NCBI RefSeq assembly: GCF_954871325.1
Contig: NC_088775.1
Location: 44,741,561 to 44,805,560, forward strand
Direction of reading: 5' to 3'
DNA: 64,000 nt
DNA from: Gordionus sp. m RMFG-2023
Lineage: Eukaryota; Nematomorpha; Gordioida; Chordodea; Parachordodidae
The notes under the pieces are model-generated. The model saw only the letters and a program-made list of their open reading frames with translations, had not been told where the DNA came from and did no database searches. Shown here one piece after another: positions 22,134 to 34,900 of this stretch (positions are counted from its first letter, which is position 1; every line of letters begins with the position of its first letter). A program made the position numbers and the translations under genes.

Positions 22134-22547
22134 GAAAATAAAGCTTTATACATTTTGATTTTGACTATTTAAAGTTTTTTAAAAAAGTATCTTGTATCTT
22201 AGATACTTTTTTTTTAAAAAAATACAAGTATCTTATATCTTATTGAAATTTTTCTAAAGTATCTAGTATCTTGTATCTTAAATACAAAATTTTATAAAGT
22301 ATCTGTATCTGTATCCGAATACAATTTTCTGAAAATTTGCCCAACCCTGACTTGGCTAAATTAAATAATACATAATTTTTCTAGATATTAATTTGTAATT
22401 CAAAATTAATATTACATTTTTCGAATATATTTTTCAAAAAATGTTAAGATCTATCAATAACAAAGGAATAGACTTTTATAAGAGTAACATAATAGGCTTT
22501 CGGGCTTTATTATTGGCTTCGCAAATAGAAAAAATTTAATAGGGCAG

Positions 22548-23690
22548 TGCATCCATAATTTCTGAGATAAAAATTTGACCTTGAAATATTTATTAAGCTC
22601 ATAAAAAAATTTACAATCACTAAATAATGGCAAAAATAGGATGTTTGTCGTTCTCTATATTTTGTTTTGGTGTACCGACTCTTTTTAAAATAATTTTGTT
22701 AATAACTTTTACATTTTGATTTCAGCTATTAAACTTCTTAAGCACTTTTTATCAACGGAGCACTAAAAAATGATATAAGTTTTATCTTTAATGCATCCAT
22801 AATTTGGCAGGTCTAAATTTGACCTTGAAATATTTATTGTTGATAACTCACTTTCTTTTTGACATTCCGTTTAAAGAATATGGAGGATCAATTAATGGGC
22901 TACACATTGGCATAATTTTCGGTAATTGATACTCACTTTCTAAAAATAATTCCGCCAGCTTTACTTTTTTAAAACGGTATAACCCTGTTATAGTTAGTGA
23001 TATCGATATCAAGTTTGGAGATTATTAATGCGCATATTGAATACTACATAATTGCCAAGTTTTAGAACATGATCTTTTATATTTTCGGTTTTGTCAAAGT
23101 GCCAACACTTTATTATTTTGCTCATAACTCAATAACGGTTTTTTCCGCTGATTTCCGGATAGAAGATTAATTAAGATCAATTAACGGGCTACATTAGTAT
23201 AAGCTTCGGTAATTGATCCTCAAGTCGTTCCGCCAGCTTAAATAATTCAACCTACCTCACGTTTTAAAACGGTTATACTCGGTTATGGTTAATGATACGG
23301 ATATGCGGTTTATAGATTATTAACGTACATATTGAATACTATATAAATGCCAAGTTTCAGATCATGATCATTTATATTTTCGGTTTTGGCAAAGTGCCAC
23401 CACTTTCTTATTTTGCTCTTAACTCAGTAACAGTTCATTCCGTTGCTTTTCGGATAGAAGATCAATTAGGATCAATTAACGGGCTACACTATGGTATAGG
23501 TTTCGGTAATTGATCCTTAAATCGTTCCGCTAGCTTTAAAATTTCACACTTTCCTTATTTTGCTTATAACTCATTAACCTTTAATTCCACTGATGTCTAG
23601 TTTTTGAAGATCAATTAGGGTCAATTAAGACTCTAAATATTGGCATAGATTTTGTTAATTGATTTTTACATCGTTCTGTTAAATTCACAA
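22548..23690 (+). repeat. Degenerate tandem repeat of about 250-300-bp units
   Basis: Recurring blocks are GCATCCATAATTT..TTTGACCTTGAAATATTTATT (22548, 22793), ATCAATTAACGGGCTACA, TTCGGTAATTGATCCT, and CTTATTTTGCTCATAACTC-type sequence near 23110, 23400 and 23550. Unit length varies because parts are missing in some copies. No coding region is present. Confidence 0.75.
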
Positions 23691-23729
23691 AAAAAATTTA
23701 TATTAAAATTTAAATGTAGATATAATGTA

Positions 23730-24620
23730 AAACAGAAAGCGACAATTTTCTTAATAATTATTTTTTATAACTTATTTTGACACAAATGGGTAAAAATTTA
23801 TACAAATAAAAAAAATGTTAAATTTAAATTTCAATGAAGATATAATGTAACACATAAAAGTGACAATTGTCAAAATAGTTATTTTTTAACTTTTTTTGAT
23901 TTTTTGCGGTACAAATTTATATTATTAAGATATGAAATTAAAATTTCAATAAAGCTGTACTATAGAAAAGTGACAAATATCATAATCGTTTTTATCTAAC
24001 TTTTTTATTTTTTCAAACAGGTTAAAATTTTTATTATGATTTAAAATAAAAATTTTAATAAATATGTATCATAAATAAGTTACAATTATCATAATCGTTA
24101 TTTTTTAACTTTTTTGATTTTTTTTGACGCAAATAGGTTAAATTAATATTATTAAAGATGTAAAATTAAAATTTCGATAAAGGTGTACCATAGAAAAGTG
24201 ACATTAAACTTTTTAAAATTATTTTGACATAAAAGGGTTAAGATTTTTATTGTAAACATGTTAAATTAAAATTCCAATAAAGATGTACCATAGAAAAGTG
24301 AGAATTGTCATAATCGTTATTATTTAACTTTTAAATTTTTTTGACAAAATTATATATAGTAAACTTGTTAAATTAAAATTTCAATGAAGATGAACAATAT
24401 AAAAGTGACAATTTTTAAATTTTTTGACGCAAATAGGTTTAAATTTATATTATTAACATAAATTAAAATTTCAATATAGATGTACCATAAAAAAGTTACA
24501 ATTGTCATAATTCTTATTTTAAAATTTTTTGAAATATTTAGATATCACATAGAAAACTAACAATTTTCATATGTAATATTTTAAAACTTTTATAAAATTT
24601 AAACAAAGATATAATATAGA
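23730..24620 (+). repeat. Left-arm tandem array, about 8 units of 95-120 bp
   Basis: Each unit holds AAAAGTGACAATTGTCATAATCG (variants), TTATTTTTTAACTTTTTT, a (G)ACGCAAATAGGTTAAA block and AAATTAAAATTTCAATAAAG. The TGACAATTGTCA core is its own reverse complement, a form often bound by dimeric proteins. Confidence 0.82.
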
Positions 24621-24624
24621 AATT

Positions 24625-25270
24625 TTGACAATGATTGATTATTTCAAAATTATTAAAAATAATTGTTGTCAGAACGGAGCTAAGCCATCAAATTTTAAAA
24701 AATTAGCGTCCCAATCTAATTTTAAAAAATTAACGTCCCAATCTAATTTTTTTAAGAAAAAAATAGTGGCACAGATGTTTCTTAAATTTTTGATGGCTTT
24801 ATTATTAGATAACAAAATATTAAAAAACGATGGCTTCTAACTTCTATATTTTGTGTGTTATTTATTGTTAAGTAAAAGTTGTGCTTTTACAATTTACAAC
24901 GACATAGAATGACATGCCTATCCGGACAATAAGGCAAAGGTCAAATTTAAGTCACAAGTCAAAATTTATAAAATATATTTATGGGAATTCTTTGTTGGGT
25001 CGGATTATCATATTTTTGGTAGGTTTTTGGTTGAAAAAAATAAGCCAGACAACTTATTCAAATGGGTCGATCTGGTTTTTTCTAATCTGAAAATATTGTA
25101 TATTTTTTATTTTACTCTACCAACTCGAGTCGCGAATTGCAGTTGTAATTATGGATCTTTATTGTAAAGTTAAGGAAATAGTTTAAAATTAATATCGAAT
25201 AAATTATCTTTTCCTTTTAAAATTCAACTCACACTTCTTTAAACATTCATACCAATATATTTAAATTTTA
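24625..25270 (+). repeat. Segment of the left arm lacking a right-arm partner
   Basis: The right arm passes straight from the tandem array into CAAATTTCAAACACCTCTTTTG-type sequence, whereas the left arm has this extra segment. It includes three copies of a CCCAATCTAATTTTAAAAAATTA unit at about 24700-24750 and a 71-codon frame with no known domain. It may be an insertion in the left arm or a deletion from the right. Confidence 0.5.
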
Positions 25271-27719
25271 TGCAAATTTCAAATATCTATTTTGTATCTC
25301 TCCTTTTAAAATTCAATCCACATATACATATTTCAGTTCAACCCTTCTCCGATTCTACCGATTTCTCCCCAATGACCTCACCCCCCCCCCCCCCCCATTA
25401 TTCCCCATTAAGTCCCCAATGAATTCCCAGATTTTTTATTTTTCCCTAATCCCCACCCACCCCCCACCCTCCCCATTTCTCCCTTAGAATATTCCACCAT
25501 TTATTCTTTAAAATTTCCCCCGCTCACAAATACAGATTTTTTATTTCATTTAAATAGAAAAAAAATAAATAATTCCCCACTTCTTATATTATAAATTTCT
25601 ACACAATAATCAATATATGTCATATCTCTTTATTTATACACTAAAATTTTTAGATATGACTGTTTTTATAAATATCATTTTAAGCTAATAAAAATTTTAC
25701 TTTAATAGTCTCATAAATCAACTTTTAAATTAATTTTTCTTTCATTTTGAAAATCATATTTTAGATATTCTTCAACTCATTTTAAAAAAAAATTATCCAC
25801 ACTATCATATTCTACTCAATTAACCAAAAATACTTTCCAAATTAATTCTTTTTTCTCATCAAAAATTATTTCTTTTTTTTTTACTTTTTTATTCCAAACT
25901 TAAAGGTAATATTGTTCTACATTTCGGCGATATTTAATAAAGGAAAAATCTAAATATATTTGTCGAAGAAATAAAATTAAAATTATAATTATATTTTTTT
26001 AATTTTATTAAGGAAAATGAATTGAAAAAAAATAAGGAACGTTAGAAATTTTTATTAATAAAAAAAATATATATTAAAAAAGTGTATATTTTATGCTATA
26101 TATAACAATGCCAAGAAAAAAAGTTACACGGATGACCAGGTGGTGTCTATGTAACTTTAAGCCAAAAAAACCTTATAACTCTTGAGCTACTGAAAAATAT
26201 CAAAATTAATTTTACACACATACTTATCTAAAAATGTTAAACTACTAAAAAATAATTTTTAAAATGAATGGGGTTTGCATACTCCCACCTTTGCAATGAA
26301 TAAATTTCTTTTTTTAAAATCATGTTTTTAAAAATTTTATATAAATTAATATCATGTATTATGGCCAAAAAAAGAAATTTAAAAATCAAGATATTTAATT
26401 CCATCTTTATTGAACCCCCAGATCTTAAATTTACAATATTTTGTCTGATAACAAATAAAAAGAGGGAATTTTATATAATTTATGACCATACTATATAAGC
26501 TAAGTTGTATGAATTTTTTCATCATTAAAATTTTTAAGAAATCCCTCATCAGACTCAACGCATTTAATAATAAAGATAATGAAAGATTTTTATATAAAAA
26601 ATTATATAAATAATATTTTTTATTTTTTTAAAAAGTTATTTTTTTGCCTAATCATCGCTTTTCCTCTCCTTCCTTATTTTTTTAATTTCATTTTCCTTAA
26701 AAAAAACACCATGATCATAACATAATTGTTAAATTATTATTGTAAAATATATTTATTTTTAAAAAATATTTTATTTAATATTTATCTTATTTACAAATAT
26801 TCGCCTGATTTTATATATCACGTCTAGAACTAGTGATTTCTTTGTACCAAAAAGGTATAAAAGGCACGAGATTTTATAATTATAACAATTTTTTGTATTT
26901 TTATATTTTTTTGTTTACATTTTGTTGGACAATAAAATTTGGAGTTGAAAATTTATTACTTTTAGTTTTAGAATTGTGTCGGTGTTGCGTTAAGGTGAAT
27001 TAATCTGTGTAGGAACCAAAATTAACTAGACAAGAATTTTAAATTAATGAGTGTAAAAACTAATGTAGCTCCGAAAGTGAATAATATTTCCCTTAATTTT
27101 GAAATAAAAACGTGAAGGAATAAAAGAGAATTTAAATGATTAATAAAAGAAATAATTTTTGATGAGAAAAATTAATTAATTTGGAATGTATTTTTATTTA
27201 ATAGAGTAGAATATAATAATGTGTTGGATAATTTTTTTAAAAAAATAAACGAATTTGGGGTTAAATATAAGGAGATGTGAAAGATGATGTTTTAATTTAT
27301 AATATGAATGAAATTATTTCAAAATATGTGGGCAAATATCTAAAATATGATTTTCGAAATGAAAGATAAATTAATTAAATTACCTTATTGGGGTATATGA
27401 CCTATATTGACTATTGTGTAGAAATTTATAATAAAAGAAGTAGAGAATTATTTATTTTTTTGGATATAAATGAATTAAAAAATCTTTATTTGTGAGCGGG
27501 GAGAATTTTAGGGGAGAAATAGGGGAGAGGGGGGGGGGCGATTTTAAGGTAAAATCAAAAAAGGGGAATCTTTAGGAAGAAATATGGGAGGTAATTGGGG
27601 AGTAATTGCGGGTCTTATTGGGGTGGAATAGGGGGAATCGTGAAAGGATTGAACTAATAATGTATATGTGGGTTGAATGATAAAAGGAGAGATACAAAAG
27701 AGGTGTTTGAAATTTGAGT

Positions 27720-28430
27720 AAAAGTTATTACATATGACAATTGTCATTTTTCTATATTATATCTAAAATATTTCAAAAAAGTTAAATAATAACATTATAA
27801 CAATTGTCACTTTTCTATGGTACATCTTTAATGTAATTTTAATTTACCATGTTTAAAATAAATATCTTAACCCTTTTGCACCAAAATAATTTAAAAAATT
27901 TAAATAATGATTATGAAAATTGTTACTTTTCTATTGTACATCTTTATTAAAACTTTAATTATACATCTTATTAATATAGATTTTAACCTTTAAATAATAA
28001 CGATTATGACAAATGTCAATTTACTATGATACACTTTTATTGAAATTTAATTTAACATGTTTACAATAAATATCTTTACCCTTATGTGTCAAAAAATTTA
28101 AAAAAAGTTAAATTTTAACGATTATGACAATTGTCACTTTTCTATGGTAAATCTTTATTGAAATTTTAATTTTACATCTTAGTGATATAAATTTTAACTT
28201 ATTTGAGTCACAAGAACTCAAAAAAGTTAAAAAATAACTATTATGACAATTGTCACCTTTCTCTGCTACATTACATATTCATTGAAATTTTAATTTAACA
28301 TTTTTTTAATAATATTAATTTTACCATTTGTTTCAAAAAAAGTTCAAAAATAACGATTATGACAATTGTCACTTATTTATGATACATCTTCATTGAATAT
28401 TTATTTAAATATAACATGCTTACTAACCCA
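27720..28430 (-). repeat. Right-arm tandem array, about 7 units
   Basis: Inverse counterpart of 23730-24620. ACAATTGTCACTTTTCTATGG-type blocks recur at about 27737, 27804, 27918, 28007, 28123, 28243 and 28361, with spacing 67-120 bp. Confidence 0.82.
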
Positions 28431-28450
28431 TTTACTTCAAAAAAATATCA

Positions 28451-28935
28451 TAAAAATAATAATTTACTTTAACATTTTAAAATATAAAGATCTTTGAAGA
28501 TCGTTGATTAAAAATATTTTTAAATAAAAAATCTTCAAGGATCTAGATATTTGAAGATCCCTTTCAGAAATTTAAAATTTAAAGATTAAAAAATGAAAGA
28601 TCTTTAAATTTTACTTCGATCTTTGAATATATTTGCTCAAAAATTTTAAAAATAAAATATCTTCAAATTTTACGATCCATTTTATTTTGAGTAAATGTAT
28701 AACTGTGGTTCTAATAAATTTTATATGATAATTAGATCTAATAAACTTAACTAGGATTAGTTTTAATAAATTTCTATTGTTCCAAAAAAATTATTTCTAA
28801 ATTCTTATAAAATTTATGGCTATGCGTCTATACACTATATACCTATTATATTGGCCCGCCAAATATTGTTTAGTACCAGGCAGAAAACATTGATAATTAC
28901 TCAACCATCCAAAATTATTCCACATTTCACGCATT
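28451..28935. other. Sequence between the foldback element and UBA5
   Basis: From 28490 to 28680 several AGATCTTTGAAGATC-like inverted blocks recur. From 28700 to 28935 the sequence is unique and must hold the UBA5 promoter and 5' leader if transcription starts close by. I see no convincing TATA box. An in-frame TAA near 28891 lies upstream of the chosen ATG. Confidence 0.5.
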
Positions 28936-28988
28936 ATGAGCTCGAAAGTTATAATGAGTTCTGTGGTAGTGGATTCTAATCCCTACAG
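28936..28988 (+). CDS. UBA5: UBA5 exon 1 (residues 1-17)
   Basis: It starts at ATG 28936 and ends in DSNPY plus two bases of a serine codon (human [17 protein letters not shown]). The first ATG after an in-frame stop was chosen. A second in-frame ATG, residue 7, aligns with the MSS of human EKMSSEVVDSNPY. Intron 1 is only 45 bp. Confidence 0.88.
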
Positions 28989-31900
28989 GTATTTTATCAT
29001 ATTTTATTCTAACAATATTTATTTTTATTTTAGCCGCTTAATGGCTCTCAAAAGGATGGGAATTGTAAAAAATTATGAGGTTTACTAAAAAAATATTTAT
29101 TTAAATCCTGACCAGGTTAATTCGAATCTGATATTTTATAGCTGGAATTGATTGATGATATTTTTATTTTAATATAATTTGCTATATAGCCTACTGATTT
29201 AACAGGAAAAGGGTTTCCCTCTAATGCATATTATTTTTGTTGTAAAATATTTATAGACAATATTACTAATATAATCTTGCTTTTTTTTTGATAAAATATA
29301 TTTCTTTTAGGATATACAAAATTTTTCAGTTGCAATAGTTGGTGTTGGAGGTGTGGGTAGTGTTGCAGCTGAAATGTTGACAAGATGTGGGATTGGCAAA
29401 GTAAAATAAAATGATAATTTAAAACTATATCTAATTTTTATTTTCCACTTGAGTTTTGTCGAACTATCTTCTAGACAATTTTTTAAATTGAGATAATTGA
29501 ATTTGTAGTTAAAAATAAATGAAAAACTAATCATACAAATTTCATAAAGTTTTTATACTTATTAGAGAACTACACAGCTCAACAGATGGGCCTGCATGCT
29601 GGGTAAAAAATTTTTGGCTGGGCTGGACAAATTATATTAAATATTTTACAGGCCCAGTCAAAGTTTTGGATTTTTTTTATAATTAATAATTAGACAAATT
29701 TATGTTATTTTACTAAAATTATTAACAGCCCATCAAACAATTTCACAAAATATATTTTACCAGCTGGACAAAAATAATTATGGAGTCGAAAACAAATATT
29801 TTCATAGGCTGACTCTACCTGTGCTGATTAATATTTATTCTGATTATTATTGTTTATAATGTCAGACAATTTTGTTTTTTTGATCATAAAAAAAGTAAAT
29901 TCAAAACTGAGTATTGGTATCAATTTTCTTATTTTTTTTTAAAACTTTTTTATATAAATATAAGATAATATATAAATTAGATATCATAATTAGGAGGTCT
30001 GTAAATGGCCAATTCTCAGGTCAGACTCAGTAGGGTGAAAATTTGGTTTTTGCACAACCCAGCCTAGATAAATGTTTGCCAGGCTAGGCTCAGTTGTATA
30101 TTTTTCACTAAAGTTGCCTAGCTAGGTTTAAAATTTTTTAATTACAAGGCCTAAACCAAAATGTATATTATTGATGACCAAAATAAACAACTATTTATAA
30201 TCTTGGGGAGTGTTTACATTTAGAACACTATACTTTTTGGATTATTACTTCTATGAAATATCAGAATTCATCAAATATATAATGGAAAAAAAAAATCCCC
30301 ACATTTTGCCAGGCCTCTATTAAAACAATTTCAGACCGTCAGGGTTAGCATTGTAATCTCTAATCATAATGTCAAAATTAAACCATATATGAATCAGAAT
30401 CCTGCAAAACTATCCAGTTACAAACTCAGCTTTGCCAGGGTGTGTTAATTTTTTTCATTTTCTATCCTGACTAGTGTTGTTAAACGGCTCGTTTTGAGCC
30501 GATTTTTAAAAACGGCTAACTCAATATTTTAGCCAGAAAAATATTGCCTAAGTCTCGAGATTTTGCTAATAGATGTCTAAACCTTTGTTCCTTCTACAAA
30601 CAAAATATTTAGGCTTGCGTAATAGTATTCTGGATAAAATATTGAGTTAGCCGTTTTTAAAATTCGGCTCAAAACGAGCCATTTAACAACACTAATCCTG
30701 ACTGTCATTTTGATTTTTTTTCAAAACGACAAGAATATGCTCAAATGATTAAAATCTGCTCGTTTTGATTATATTTCATTCAATTCATAGTGTAATCCTA
30801 AATATTAAGGACATATTATGTCTAAAGATACATAAGTTTTTTAACCGATAATTTACTTTATTAAATCTTATGTGGAAATTTATTTGTCCATTCCTGCATT
30901 AGGGTGATATTTTTTTCATTCTTTACCCCTATTATATGGGTCTGATTGCTTATTATAGGTCTCCAGGTCTAATATAAATAATTTCTTTTTTAATAAGTGT
31001 CAACTAGACTAGGATAGACATATTTTATTATTAATCTGATATGTTGTATTTTCAGAATCATATAATTACACTTCAGACAATAGAGCCTCAATATTACATA
31101 TATCAAGGGACCAATAATTATAAGTTATATATGAAAAAATAAAGAAATACATATTATTTCTTGTATTTCCTCCTTTTCTTATATTTAAATCCAATTTTTT
31201 GTGATGCTTCTTTAATGTTTGATTATCGCATTCAAGGTTGTCACTATAATGGAAATTAAATTCGAATGGATATTTTTTTAAATTGGATTATTATTCACTC
31301 TATCCTTAATTCCTAATGCTTTCGTGTAGAATTTAATGAAATCTTTTTTTAAGGCTGCATCCAAAATCATAAAAATATAAATAAATAAATTTTGAAGAAA
31401 AAAATAATATAAGCTATTTTTAATGTAAAAATGGTGTCCAATTTCATTTTTCGGTATTTATAATCGAATAAAAATGTACTTATTTGTGAAATTTTTATAA
31501 AAAAATTAGTGAGTACAATTTTTAATGCTGTTAATTTTTATTAATTTACTTCACCAAACAATTATAGCCTTTTATATTAATATATTTTTTAGTGTCAGAA
31601 TATAATTTTATGGAAAGCATAAGAGTGCACAAGAACCTCTGGTGAAAAATGACTTAAAATTCAGAGATTCTGTAGAAAATAGGAAAATTTGGGAGGAAAT
31701 AATAGGAAAAACATAACTTGAAATGATCTAGTGAAAAAGAAATTTTTAGATGAAAAGGCTAAATAAATTATATTCTTTCACCCAATAAAATCTGGTAAAA
31801 ATAAAAATTATAATTTAATTTAAAAGGAATATGTTGAACATTATATATGGTTAAAAGAAAATATTGATGATATTACCAAATATATTTTATTAGGCTGCAT

Positions 31901-34900
31901 CATACCTTAATGAAATTGCTAACTCACTTAATGATATAAATATTGGGCAAAATATGTCTATTGATTCTTTTTATGATACTATAATTTCTGTACATTTAAT
32001 ACTATTATTTGATATTTATTATTGAATAATAGCTAGATCAAGATAATGCCAACAAAAAAATGAAAGTTATTAATAAAAATATTCCTATTCCTACTTTTAA
32101 AAGATATTATTTTATTTCTATTACAATTTTATTATATAACTCAAATATAATAATTTTTATATATTTTATGGATAAATTATTTTTCAAAATAAAAGTTATT
32201 ATGGGTTTTACAACTGTTTATTCAATATTGATATAATTATTTACAACATATATGTATTTATTAAGTATATAAATAAAATTTTGATAACCATTATCAAATA
32301 ATAGGTTCATACAAAGTTAAATAACTGAAAGGTGATATAAAATAATAAATACAATCAAATATTTACATATCTTTTAATTAATAATTAAATCACATCAAGC
32401 ATTTTGAATATGTTAATTTTTATTTTTTTAAAACTTAATTTGTTATTAATTTGAGGAAATTTCAAAATTTTAAGGATGTTTTCACAACTTTTTGGATGCA
32501 GCCTAAAATAAAAATTAAAAACTAAAGATTACAATTATCTCAATTCTCAATCACAAATTAAGACCACATATATTTTATTTTAAAAAATAAGTTGCTTCTA
32601 TTTATTCTTAACAGGATTGGCATACTATTTTTTTTTTCTAAAAACAAGGAGTTGTTTATTTTTTAAACAGGGCTGCGAACCAATGTTGTTAAAGTATCTA
32701 TTAAGAAAGAAAAAGCAACGTTATATAGAGCCGTTTTATATTTCGAGTAGCTATAGCTAAAAAAAATATCCACTTATTTAGCTACTTTAAAAAAAATTTA
32801 ATTAATATTTTAAAATGCTGAATTTACATATATATATATAATTTTTATAATTTAATTTATAATTTGAATAAATAAAATAATATATTTAAAAAAATATAAT
32901 TTATTCAAATCCTTTCGCTTCTTTCATTCATTTATTTAAATTTTGGAAGATGACATCTTATTCATTATCGGAATCATAAATATATATCGATTTAATTTAG
33001 ATATTTTATTTAGGAAAAGACAAAACAAAGGTAGAGAGCTTGAGATACGAATAAGTTCCAGAAATTTTTAATTGATTTTAATAATATTTTGCTTATTTAC
33101 TATAGGAAATTTGACGTGATTGAAACTAGAGATGAACACAATAATTGAGCATATATTTCATCATCTTTAGTCAAATTTTTTAAAAAAATCACCTAATAAA
33201 ACGTAAACATCTCGTGTTCTCAAATTTTTTGATGATATTTCCGATAAAGATGATAAAAATAAAACAACTAATATTGATTGTATAACAAATTTTTGAAATC
33301 ATCTATATCATATCTCGCAATATTTAAAGATTTCCCTCTTTTAAAACTATTCTTCATAAAATATAATACCCCTATTCTACCCAGTTCTCCTTTTGAGAGA
33401 TTATTTAGTCTAGCAAAAATGTTTTTGGTGAAAAAATATGTTATTTGCTAAATAAAAACTTAAAAGCAAATACAAAATATAACTAATATTTATTATACTC
33501 ATAGCTAGATATAGGTTTTTAAAGTAGCTACTTAAATAGCTTTTCTACATTTAAAATATAAAAGCTGTAGTACCTTTTTAAATCAGCTATACATTGCTGC
33601 GAACCCTCGTTCTAAAAAATGGTTTGAGTTCAGGTTTAATGAAAATCCCATAATCAGTTTCAGGAGTTGGAATACCGAAAAGAAAAGACATAAATATTTT
33701 TAACAAGAGCTTTATATTTAGTATATTATTCATTTAATTTGCATTCTTACAATTTTTGAATGTTTGGGTGACTGTATAGTTATAATTTATATAATTATAA
33801 ATTGATAGGTGCACTTTAAAAATCATGGCCATACATCTTAAAAAGCTTAACACCAGTCAATCGCTCTTTTGAAGAAAATATTACCTAGGATCTGTCCTTA
33901 AAACTAAAACAATACAGATGTTTAAATTGAAATATAGATTTTATGATGATTAAATGTCCGTATCTTCCCGTTTAATTTTTAGACGAGATATCTGGACGAG
34001 ACGCGTCCCAAGGATGATAATCTTGGACATCTAGGTCATTCCTCGCCCTTTCCTTCTAAATAATTTTTTACTATAAAATGGCAAGTAGTACTTAAAAAGC
34101 CCATTTTTGAAAATGGTCGCCTACTATTTTACCTTCGATTTTTCTCCTTCTCAGTAATTTATCCTTCCATAAGCGCGATAATATATTATAAAAAAATATA
34201 TGAATAAATGATACTTATTTTCAAAAGTTAGTATTAATTTTATTTTATAAGATATTCACTTTTTTAAAATTACACTTAAATAATTTATTTTTTGCAATTG
34301 TGAATTGTAAAAAAAATTCCATCTTTGAAAAATGGGATGCCTCTAGCCTACCTATTGGCAGGGCACTGCAACTTGCATTTAATAACACTATATTACCTTG
34401 ATGATCCCGTTATTTTTTCTCATTTAATAATCTAACCAACAACATATATAATTTATAATCGACAAATTTTACAAAATGATGGTGGTAAAAATTAAATTTT
34501 TTTTTCCAGTCATGGGTTACTTTATCTGATATGATATGTTGTCAAAATGTAGTAGAAAATAATTAATTTTTTTAAAAAGCAAAATAAATAAAGGTGAAAA
34601 ATGTAGAAATGGGTAATTCCATACTAAATCGATAACTTTTCGGCCCGACCTTTTTAATTTCGATAAAATTTTGTATGCTGAAAGAATATCATTTGAAAGC
34701 ATCGAATCCAACATTTTAGCTTCCTAGTGCTCATAGTTCCAGAGATATCAATAGTCAAAAGTGTCAAAAATGACCTTTTTTCGAAAAATACGATTTTTTG
34801 AAATTGAGATAAGTTATGATTTTAAAAATATAAGTTATATGTCATTTTGTAACTCTATTTAAGGCCTTTTATTAAATATTAAAGATTTTTTGAAATAATA

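Larger units (their letters stand above)
20215..22349 (+). mobile_element. 2.1-kb hAT transposon with 8-bp target duplication, decayed
   Basis: The ends CAGGGTTGGGCAGTATCG and TTTGCCCAACCCTG are inverted copies, flanked by ACTTGGCT at 20207-20214 and 22350-22357. Both subterminal regions are packed with GTATCTTGTATCTT and its inverse. Inside, transposase pieces run left to right, ending in a hAT dimerisation motif. A more decayed relative lies at 57851-59314, and a fragment at about 62034-62090. Confidence 0.92.
23700..28450. mobile_element. Large foldback element with repeat-filled inverted arms
   Basis: The left arm (about 23700-25910) and right arm (about 27140-28450) are inverse copies. 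Correspondence runs from the tandem arrays through a C-run/G-run (25380 against 27530) to TCATCAAAAATTATTTC against GAAATAATTTTTGATGA near the centre. About 650 bp at roughly 24600-25270 in the left arm has no partner. The middle 1.2 kb has no recognisable gene. The layout resembles FB-type or long-inverted-repeat non-autonomous elements. Boundaries are approximate and no target duplication was found. Confidence 0.75.

Noticed and set aside
26780-27060. Promoter or LTR in the foldback centre (GGTATAAAAGGCACGAG)
   Set aside because: A TATA-like word is present, but there is no paired repeat, primer-binding site or downstream gene.
23700-28450. CRISPR-like array reading of the repeated units
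   Set aside because: Units are diverged, have no unique spacers of constant length, and the region is eukaryotic inverted-arm repeat.
23700-28450. Polinton or other large virus-like element
   Set aside because: No capsid, DNA polymerase B, integrase or ATPase blocks were seen in the interior.
29307-29534. 75-codon minus-strand frame
   Set aside because: It overlaps UBA5 exon 3 antisense; the plus strand has the conserved GVGGVG protein and splice sites.
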